A DNA stretch of 64,000 bases, taken from contig NZ_JAHBBI010000007.1 in NCBI RefSeq assembly GCF_019331695.1, positions 1 to 64,000 on the forward strand. Direction: 5' to 3'. The notes under the pieces were generated by a model, which saw only the letters and a program-made list of their open reading frames with translations, was not told where the DNA came from and searched no databases. This document shows positions 58,008 to 64,000 of the stretch, one piece after another. Within the stretch, counting starts at the first letter, position 1, and each line of letters starts with the position of its first letter. The DNA comes from Bifidobacterium pluvialisilvae (GTDB taxonomy: Bacteria > Actinomycetota > Actinomycetes > Actinomycetales > Bifidobacteriaceae). Position numbers and translations under genes: made by a program.

Positions 58008-58080
58008 CCGACGAGTTTTCACCGGCCTCATCAGCCGGCCACCGACGAGAGACAACAGAGACAACGAAGAGGAAGCCGAC

Positions 58081-60519
58081 ATGGTATCGCTAAGAACCCT
58101 GAAACGCGGATGGAGCAAGCTACGACGCAAGGGCAGGAACTACTACGCGCAGATGGACTACATCAAGTACGTGAAGACCCTTCCGCTCGACGACCGCGCG
58201 ATCCTGCTGGAAGCCAGCCATGGCGCACATTGCAATGGCAACATGTTCTACATGCTGCGTGAGCTGGTGAAGCCGGAGTACGGGGATTATCGTCTCTATC
58301 TGGGAATGCGCGCCTCGAAGGTCGACTCCACCCGGGAGTTTCTGGAGGCCCATGGCATCTGTGGCGTCAATATCGTCGCCGTGTATTCCGACGATTACTA
58401 TCGCGTCTGCGCGACCGCCAAATATCTGGTCAACGACACGACATTCCTGCCGTTCTTCGTCAAAAGGGACGGGCAGGTGTATCTCAACACCTGGCATGGC
58501 ACCCCGTTGAAGCACATGGGCAAGGCCTATGAACATGCAGCCAACTCATTGGGCAACGTCCAACGCAACTTCTGCATAACTGATTATCTGCTGGCTCCCA
58601 ACGACGTCACGGAGACGAGTCTGCGTGACGACTATATGCTCGCCAATCTCGCAAAGACCCGTATGGTCATTGACGGGTATCCCCGTAACGAGGCGTTCTT
58701 CGACGATGACAGCCGCGACAGGGTGCGTGAGGAGATGGAATTCGGCGACGATCTCAACGTCATCGCCTATATGCCGACGTGGCGGGAGTACCGGGGGTTT
58801 GCGAGCACCCAGGCGGAAGCGTATCTCATCTACTATCTGTCGGAGATCGACAAGCGGCTTGACGATAGGCAGGTGATGTACGTGAACCTGCATCCCCTCT
58901 CGCGCAGGAAAATCAATCTCGACTGCTTCGAGCATATCCATCCCTTCCCGGAACGGTATGAGACCTACGAGTTTCTCAATGCCTGCGACCGTCTGGTCAC
59001 GGATTACTCGAGTGTGATGTTCGACTATATGCTGACGGGCCGTCCCATCATCCTGTTCGATTACGACGTGGAACAGTATCTCGAACAACGTGGCTGCTAC
59101 GAAGACCCGAGGGGCCTGGGCTATATCCAGGCCCCGACGTTGGCGTCACTACTCGAGGCGTTCCACGATGAACGCTGTGATTACGGCGATGCGCGTAAGC
59201 GTTTCGCCCCATATGATTCCCCGATGGTGTCGAAGGAACTCTGCTCGCTGCTGCTCGGCGACGGGAACGCCATTCCGGCGGAACGCATCCACGAGATGCC
59301 GGACAACGGCAAGGAGAATGTACTGATCTATTCCGGCGATCTGGCCAAGAACGGTCTGACCTCGTCGCTGCGAAGCCTGCTGAGGTCGGCGGACAAGGAG
59401 CATTACAACTACATTCTGACGCTCAAGCAGCGGCTGCCTCAGGACGGCATCGACACGTTGGCGCAGATGAGCGGGGAACAGGTCGATTACACCATTACGC
59501 AGGGCAAGATGAACCTCACCGTCTGGCAGAAGATGGTGCATTATCTGTATTCGATACGGCTGTTGCCGTTCTTCTTCTACCATGCGGCGATGGGCGACGC
59601 CTATAAGCAGGAGCTGCTCCGCCTCTATGGCGGCATGCGCATCGACAGGGTGATCCACTTCACCGGATACGTATACAAGAAGATCGAACTGTTCGAAGCA
59701 TTCGACGGCCCGCGGACCATCTACGTGCACAACAACATGATTGAGGAGATTCGGCGTCGTGGCAACCAGCGTCGTGCCGTGCTCCGCCATGCGTATCGTC
59801 ACTATGACCATGTGGCCTTGGTCACCGAGGACATGCGTGAGCCGACGAAGTGTATCGCCGGGCGTGACGACAATTTCGTCGTCGCCCCGAACGCATTCGA
59901 CCACCGGGCCGTGTGCGAGAAGGCGTCGTTGGAATTGACGTTCGATGATTTCACCCACAGCAACCGCGGGTTCGACGATATCCGGACCATACTGGACGGT
60001 GACGTGAAGAAGATTATCAGCATCGGACGCTTCTCTCCGGAAAAGGGCCATCGTCGTCTTATCGAGGCCTTCGGCAACGAGCTTGCGGAACATCCCGATG
60101 CCGTGCTCATCATCGTCGGCGGCCGTTCCTTCGGCCGCGGACCGGACTCGTTCGCCGGCCTAGGCGAATATGTGGAGACGCTGGATTATGCGGACCATGT
60201 CGTGCTCATCGAAAACATGTCGAATCCGTATCCGTTGCTCAGGAGGTGCGATGCGTTGATTCTGCCTTCATACCATGAAGGATTCGGCCTGGTGCTGCTG
60301 GAGGCCGACGTGCTCGGCCTGCCGGTCGTCGCCACCGACATCCCCGGCCCGCAGCGGTTCCTCGCGGAACATGGCGGCAAACTCGTGCCCAACACCGATG
60401 AGGGCGTTCGTGAAGGCTTGGAATTCCTCCTCTCCGGCAAAGGCCATACGCTCGACGTCGATTATGAGGAATACAACCGCAAGGCGGTGGAGGCCTTCGA
60501 ATCGATGCTGGAATCGTGA
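58081..60519 (+). CDS. Fusion: CDP-glycerol glycerophosphotransferase plus GT4 glycosyltransferase
   Basis: The 812-residue protein joins two enzymes. Residues about 1-400 form a TagF-like domain (AILLEASHGAHCNGNMFYMLRELV, YLNTWHGTPLKHMGKAYEHAANS near 136, VIAYMPTWREYRG, LVTDYSSVMFDYMLTGRPIILFDYDVEQY). A helical linker follows, then residues about 420-812 form a GT4 glycosyltransferase (KKIISIGRFSPEKGHRRLIEAF near 642, CDALILPSYHEGFGLVLLEADVLGLPVVATDIPGPQRFL near 723). This could link glycerol phosphate to a sugar on the same polymer. AAGAGGAAG precedes the ATG. Similar fusions are known in other Gram-positive capsule/teichoic clusters. Confidence 0.88.
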   Translation: MVSLRTLKRGWSKLRRKGRNYYAQMDYIKYVKTLPLDDRAILLEASHGAHCNGNMFYMLRELVKPEYGDYRLYLGMRASKVDSTREFLEAHGICGVNIVAVYSDDYYRVCATAKYLVNDTTFLPFFVKRDGQVYLNTWHGTPLKHMGKAYEHAANSLGNVQRNFCITDYLLAPNDVTETSLRDDYMLANLAKTRMVIDGYPRNEAFFDDDSRDRVREEMEFGDDLNVIAYMPTWREYRGFASTQAEAYLIYYLSEIDKRLDDRQVMYVNLHPLSRRKINLDCFEHIHPFPERYETYEFLNACDRLVTDYSSVMFDYMLTGRPIILFDYDVEQYLEQRGCYEDPRGLGYIQAPTLASLLEAFHDERCDYGDARKRFAPYDSPMVSKELCSLLLGDGNAIPAERIHEMPDNGKENVLIYSGDLAKNGLTSSLRSLLRSADKEHYNYILTLKQRLPQDGIDTLAQMSGEQVDYTITQGKMNLTVWQKMVHYLYSIRLLPFFFYHAAMGDAYKQELLRLYGGMRIDRVIHFTGYVYKKIELFEAFDGPRTIYVHNNMIEEIRRRGNQRRAVLRHAYRHYDHVALVTEDMREPTKCIAGRDDNFVVAPNAFDHRAVCEKASLELTFDDFTHSNRGFDDIRTILDGDVKKIISIGRFSPEKGHRRLIEAFGNELAEHPDAVLIIVGGRSFGRGPDSFAGLGEYVETLDYADHVVLIENMSNPYPLLRRCDALILPSYHEGFGLVLLEADVLGLPVVATDIPGPQRFLAEHGGKLVPNTDEGVREGLEFLLSGKGHTLDVDYEEYNRKAVEAFESMLES

Positions 60520-60537
60520 GACTTCTGGAGGACTCAC

Positions 60538-61335
60538 ATGCTTTTCTCCATCATCCGTGAGAACTGGCGGTGGCGGCATCAGGTGTGGAACCTCGCCAAG
60601 ATCGACCTAGTGAAGACGTACCGCGGCGCCGCGCTCGGCAAACTGTGGCTGTTCGCCAAGCCGGCCGTGTACATCTTCGTGTTCTGGTTTGCACTGCGGT
60701 TCGGCATCCGGTCCTCGGCCGACGTCAACGGCAAGCCGTTTCTCCTGTGGCTGGCGGCCGGCGTGTTCCCCTGGTTCTTCATGTCCGACATGATCACCAC
60801 GGGCAGCGACGTCTACCGGCGTTATCCGTATCTCGTGAACCGCATCAAGTTCCCGCTGTCGCTCATCTCCACGTTCTACACGCTGTCGCTGCTCATCATC
60901 ATGGCCTGCATGATGGCGTTCACCGTCGTCGTGGCCGCCATCTTCGGCATCCATCCCAGCGTCTATCTGCTGCAGCTGCCGTTGGTCATGGCCATCATGT
61001 TCGTGTTCTGGGTGGCATGGTCCATGATGCTGTCGCCGCTCGGCGCTATCTCCCGCGATTTCGCAAAACTCATGAAGACGCTGGGCACGCCGTTCTTCTG
61101 GCTGTCCGGCATCCTGTTCCGCCTGGACTCACTGCCGCATGCCGCCCGCGTGGTCATGGCGTTCAACCCCGTCTCGTGGTGCGTCGAAGCGGTGCGTGAC
61201 TGTTTCGTCTACGACATCTGGTTCTGGACGCAATGGCAGGATTTCGTGCCGTTCCTGATCGTGTTGGCGGTGGTCGCCTTGCTTGCGGTGCACAATTATC
61301 GACGACTGCATACGGAGGTGCCCGATGTCATCTGA
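60538..61335 (+). CDS. tagG: Teichoic-acid-type ABC exporter permease
   Basis: A 265-residue ABC-2 permease with six membrane helices. VKTYRGAALGKLWLFAKPAVYIFVFWFALRFGIRS near residue 25 is the family N-terminus; DFAKLMKTLGTPFFWLSGILFRLDSLP near 180 follows. It should carry undecaprenyl-linked polymer across the membrane with TagH. CTGGAGGA lies eight bases before the ATG, 18 bp after the fused enzyme. Its stop overlaps tagH by 11 bp. Confidence 0.92.
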   Translation: MLFSIIRENWRWRHQVWNLAKIDLVKTYRGAALGKLWLFAKPAVYIFVFWFALRFGIRSSADVNGKPFLLWLAAGVFPWFFMSDMITTGSDVYRRYPYLVNRIKFPLSLISTFYTLSLLIIMACMMAFTVVVAAIFGIHPSVYLLQLPLVMAIMFVFWVAWSMMLSPLGAISRDFAKLMKTLGTPFFWLSGILFRLDSLPHAARVVMAFNPVSWCVEAVRDCFVYDIWFWTQWQDFVPFLIVLAVVALLAVHNYRRLHTEVPDVI

Positions 61336-62116
61336 GGTCATTGCGGAAACGACTCGCATCGGTGACGCCACCGTCGTCCGCGACGAAAACGCCGCCGAAC
61401 CGATCGCCGTACGATTCGACCACGTCACCAAAACCTACAAGCTGTTCAAAAACGACCGTCAGCGGCTACTCGCCACGTTTTCGAAACGGGTGAAATATGA
61501 TACCGTCAACGCATCCGACGACCTGAGCTTCACCGTGCCGCGCGGCGCATCCGTGGCCCTGCTCGGCGACAACGGCGCCGGCAAATCCACGGCGTTGAAG
61601 ATGATCACCGGCGTATGCTTCCCCACGTCGGGACTGCTGGAGGTGCATGGCCGAGTCTCCGCGCTGCTGGAGCTTTCCGCCGGATTCGACATGAAGCTCT
61701 CCGGCATGGAGAACATCGACATGCGATGCCAGCTGTGGGGACTGAGCCGTGAGGAATCCGAACGGCTCATCCCCGAGATCGTGGAGTTCTCCGAACTCGG
61801 CAAATACATCACCCAGCCGATGCGCACGTATTCCAGCGGCATGAGGGCACGGCTCGGTTTCGCGTTCGCGTCGTCGATCCGGCCCGACATCCTCGTCGTC
61901 GACGAGGCGTTGTCGGTCGGCGACCGCAAGTTCGCGGCGAAATGCCGTGACCGTGTGCGCGGCATCATCGCACGGGAGAACGTGACCGTGCTGTTCGTCA
62001 CCCATTCGACGCGCATGGCCAGAGAGTTCTGCGAGACCGGCATCGTCATCCAGCATGGTCGTGCGGTCTTCTCCGGCGGCATCGACGACGCCGTCGCGTA
62101 CTACGAACGGTCATAG
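61325..62116 (+). CDS. tagH: Teichoic-acid-type ABC exporter ATPase
   Basis: A 263-residue ATPase, the length of a minimal TagH/Wzt without the C-terminal carbohydrate-binding domain. Walker A GDNGAGKST lies near residue 81, then VSALLELSAGFDMKLSGMENIDMR (typical of polysaccharide/teichoic exporters), signature YSSGMRARLGFAFASS, Walker B ILVVDEALSVGD and H-loop VLFVTHST. Start ATG 61325 overlaps tagG. It ends the cluster, 89 bp before mosaic array 4. Confidence 0.92.
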   Translation: MSSEVIAETTRIGDATVVRDENAAEPIAVRFDHVTKTYKLFKNDRQRLLATFSKRVKYDTVNASDDLSFTVPRGASVALLGDNGAGKSTALKMITGVCFPTSGLLEVHGRVSALLELSAGFDMKLSGMENIDMRCQLWGLSREESERLIPEIVEFSELGKYITQPMRTYSSGMRARLGFAFASSIRPDILVVDEALSVGDRKFAAKCRDRVRGIIARENVTVLFVTHSTRMAREFCETGIVIQHGRAVFSGGIDDAVAYYERS

Positions 62117-62487
62117 CGGAGGCAGGCATGGGCCATGCGTTTCGTATGATTCGCGTGGCCGGGCTCCTGCGGGCGGGCTTTCATCGGCCTGTCATCGGGC
62201 TGCTATGGATTGCGCCGAGAATTCGTGGATTGGCGACGTAATCCATCAGAATATTGCAAATCGTGATGGATTACGATATTTTTCGGTGATTTTACGGCGT
62301 AGTCCATCAGTTTTTCGAATAGTGTGATTGCGAATCGTTGCAATCACGCGGTTCTCGTCAAGGACATGCCGTGGCGTTCATGGACTGTGTTGCATAATGC
62401 CGTATTCGCGGCGCAATCCATCGATATCGGCCGTCCGACGATGGATTACGCGACAAAACACGCATTTTGGGTGCAATTCATCGCGAA
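62117..62487. other. Convergent intergenic region with array 4
   Basis: The space between tagH and the convergent flavodoxin gene is filled by mosaic array 4 (62205-62481). The stretch 62117-62204 shows no recognisable element. No gene is supported. Confidence 0.7.
62205..62481 (+). repeat. Mosaic palindromic array 4 (four units)
   Basis: Units lie at 62205-62246, 62266-62307, 62380-62421 and 62441-62481 (the last is 41 bp with a degenerate end). Linkers are 19, 72 and 19 bp. The linker motif reads CGTTGCAATCACGCGGTT, more diverged than in arrays 1-3. Its final unit ends six bases before the flavodoxin stop codon. Confidence 0.85.
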
Positions 62488-63084
62488 TTATTCGGCCAGC
62501 CAGTCGGCGACGGCGCGGGTGACGGCGGCCGGATCGTGCTGCGCGGTGGTGCCGAGCACCGCCAGGCCCGGCAGCACCGTGGCGCCGGTGAGGTCGGCGA
62601 TATGCTTGGGCGTCTCCTTGAACCCGCTGCCGCCGTGCGTGATGAACGGGCGGATGGTCTTGCCCGTCCAGTCGTGGTTGCGCAGGAACGTGTCGACTTC
62701 CAGCGGGGGTTCGCCGCACCAGATCGGATACCCGAGATACACGGTGTCCGCAGTGGCGAACGCGGTCTCGACGGCGTCCGCCGCCGTGCCGCCGTTGCCG
62801 TCGGACGCGTCGTCACCCACGCCGTCGCTGGAAGCCGCATCGTCACCCGCATCGCGCAGCCTGACGACGATGGCCGCCGTCACGCCTTCCGCCATCTCGC
62901 GTTTGACCCGCTCCACCGTGCCGTCGTACGTCGTCGGATACGGTTCGGCCGGCAGTATCTCGGCGATCGGCGCGCCGGTCGCCGCCGCGATGGCATCCGC
63001 CACCTTCGCCGTATTGCCCTCCTTCACGTATCCGACCTCATAGTTCTCGTCGGCGCGTGAAAACATGACGATGACCGATGTCAT
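62488..63084 (-). CDS. Flavodoxin-type protein
   Basis: A 198-residue FMN protein. MTSVIVMFSRADENYEVGYVKEGNTAKVADAIAAATGAPIAEI is the flavodoxin phosphate-binding start, variant from the T-x-T-G-x-T consensus, as in the flavodoxin_4 type. TVYLGYPIWCGEPPLEVDTFLRNHDWTGKTIRPFITHGGSGF follows. A Gly/Asp/Ser-rich insert sits at about 82-104. GGAGGGG lies before ATG 63084; the frame upstream is Arg-rich and not coding. It follows the TetR gene by 38 bp and is probably controlled by it. Confidence 0.87.
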   Translation of the reverse strand: MTSVIVMFSRADENYEVGYVKEGNTAKVADAIAAATGAPIAEILPAEPYPTTYDGTVERVKREMAEGVTAAIVVRLRDAGDDAASSDGVGDDASDGNGGTAADAVETAFATADTVYLGYPIWCGEPPLEVDTFLRNHDWTGKTIRPFITHGGSGFKETPKHIADLTGATVLPGLAVLGTTAQHDPAAVTRAVADWLAE

Positions 63085-63122
63085 GGCCCCTCCTTGTGCT
63101 CGTGGATCTTCCCAGACCAAAT

Positions 63123-63773
63123 CTACCCCGCGAATGACGCCGATGCGGCACCTCCGGCGGCGTCGCCGCGGCCGCCGCCTGCGTCGTCGAGGTCCTTCAG
63201 CGAGTTGATGAGATGCGATACCGTCTCCGGCAGCTGCGTCCTCGCTATCCATCGCGCGCCCTCCTCGTTGAACAGGGCGTCCGCGTTGGCTATCACGCCG
63301 AGGATGCCGTTCGAGGCGAAGTCGAGGATGAGCTTCTGGCCGGTGTTGAGCCGCTGCCGGTCGAGTCCGATCAGGCCGAGCCAGATGTCGATGATGAAGT
63401 CGCGCAGCTGCCGGGTGAGGCCGGTCGAGCCATGCGGCCCCGTGATGACCGAGACGCGGTGCACGCTGCGCCGGTATTGGGGATTGTCGATGAACCGTCC
63501 GTATTCCTGGGGCAGGTCGATGTCGTCGGTACGCCTGAGCAGCCGCGTGATGAACGTGGTGAGGCCTGGGTCCTTGTAGATGGCGGCGATCGAGTCCTCC
63601 GCCAGTTCGGCGATGTTGGAGTAGTGGTAGTAGAACGCCGTGCGGTTCAGCCCGCTGGTACGGGTGACGTCGCTGACGGTGATCTTGGTGTACGGCTTGC
63701 GTTCCAGAAGCCGCCAGAACGCCTCCTGCATCTTCTTCGGCGCCGGCTGCTCCGCCGCCCGTGGTCGTGGCAT
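63123..63773 (-). CDS. TetR-family transcriptional regulator
   Basis: A 216-residue regulator. The helix-turn-helix is ITVSDVTRTSGLNRTAFYYHYSNIAELAEDSIAAIY near residues 32-68. The C-terminal helical domain is typical of TetR ligand-binding domains of the TetR_C_33-like type (FIDNPQYRRSV...). GAAAGGACC lies before ATG 63773. Upstream extension of the frame crosses repeat B9 and is not coding. It precedes a flavodoxin gene in the same direction, suggesting control of a redox function. Confidence 0.88.
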   Translation of the reverse strand: MPRPRAAEQPAPKKMQEAFWRLLERKPYTKITVSDVTRTSGLNRTAFYYHYSNIAELAEDSIAAIYKDPGLTTFITRLLRRTDDIDLPQEYGRFIDNPQYRRSVHRVSVITGPHGSTGLTRQLRDFIIDIWLGLIGLDRQRLNTGQKLILDFASNGILGVIANADALFNEEGARWIARTQLPETVSHLINSLKDLDDAGGGRGDAAGGAASASFAG

Positions 63774-64000
63774 GGCATGGTCCTTTCGTCTAACTCCTGA
63801 AGTCCACGATTTATGGTGCCTTATGGTCGTTTTTACGCCAAAAAACGACTGAAATGCACCGCGAATCACGGATTCCGTAGGCCTGTTGCATCGTGTGACG
63901 TGGGAAACTCTACATAACGGACAGTGTTGTCGTTTTTATTCTACAGAATGTTGAATAAGCTGAAAGTCAGTAATCGACGCAATCCGTATGACGTGCGCAT
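63774..64000. other. Terminal intergenic stretch with B9
   Basis: This region holds repeat B9 and an AT-rich segment (TGTTGTCGTTTTTATTCTAC near 63925). It likely includes a promoter of the TetR gene or of a gene beyond the window. No coding sequence is visible. Confidence 0.55.
63813..63862. repeat. 50-bp palindrome B9
   Basis: ATGGTGCC to TGCACCGC with inner GGTCGTTTTTACG and AAAAACGACT; flanks CGATTT/GAATCACGG. It lies 40 bp upstream of the TetR start codon, the only copy clearly at a 5' end within the window, though a gene beyond the edge could end here. Confidence 0.85.

Overview
The window comes from a high-GC actinobacterium, and Bifidobacterium is the best fit. The evidence is GC-rich coding with strong third-position bias, the block dacB - tilS - hpt - ftsH - folE - folP - folB/folK - DUF3180 in the usual actinobacterial order, several genes that look leaderless, an actinobacterial-type Ser/Thr kinase, and sugar-linked LacI, rhamnosidase and lactaldehyde reductase genes. 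I cannot name the species. I see no rRNA, tRNA, CRISPR array, prophage, transposase or plasmid gene.

Layout. 0.4-16.7 kb is mostly housekeeping: lactaldehyde reductase, two family-2 glycosyltransferases, an AI-2E-type exporter, then the cell-wall/tRNA/purine/FtsH/folate block, an unknown gene and acyl-CoA thioesterase II. 16.7-25.9 kb is an accessory segment: an orphan DUF559-type nuclease-like gene, then a rhamnoside cassette (MFS transporter, GH78 alpha-L-rhamnosidase, LacI regulator) lying between mosaic repeat arrays. 25.9-36.7 kb holds EttA, a GT4 mannosyltransferase-like enzyme, transporters, a MarR/efflux pair with a perfect operator, a single ABC ATPase, an aldo/keto reductase and a GNAT. 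37-46 kb holds a Zn alcohol dehydrogenase, an XRE regulator, an XRE-kinase pair, a short UvrA paralogue and two poorly characterised genes. 46-54.6 kb is regulatory and stress-related: a PadR regulator with an NADP-dependent oxidoreductase, a two-component system, a FetAB-like ABC transporter, a methyltransferase and a quinone-reductase-like flavoprotein carrying the same PadR operator. 54.9-62.1 kb is a teichoic-acid-type polymer cluster (three CDP-glycerol glycerophosphotransferase-type enzymes, glycerol-3-phosphate cytidylyltransferase, TagG and TagH exporter). A flavodoxin and a TetR regulator end the window.

The most striking structure is non-coding. Four arrays (17.2, 19.1, 25.4 and 62.2 kb) contain 21 palindromic units, nearly all exactly 42 bp, joined by linkers that are mostly exactly 19 or 72 bp, giving a 42-19-42-72 mosaic, all in one orientation. 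Two arrays flank the rhamnoside cassette and share a 107-bp direct repeat differing at two positions. A second family is a 50-bp palindrome inside a roughly 100-bp inverted repeat, present nine times and mostly at gene 3' ends, all between 27.8 and 63.9 kb. A third is the TCATCCTGAGC-type repeat, confined to 1.6-15.8 kb.
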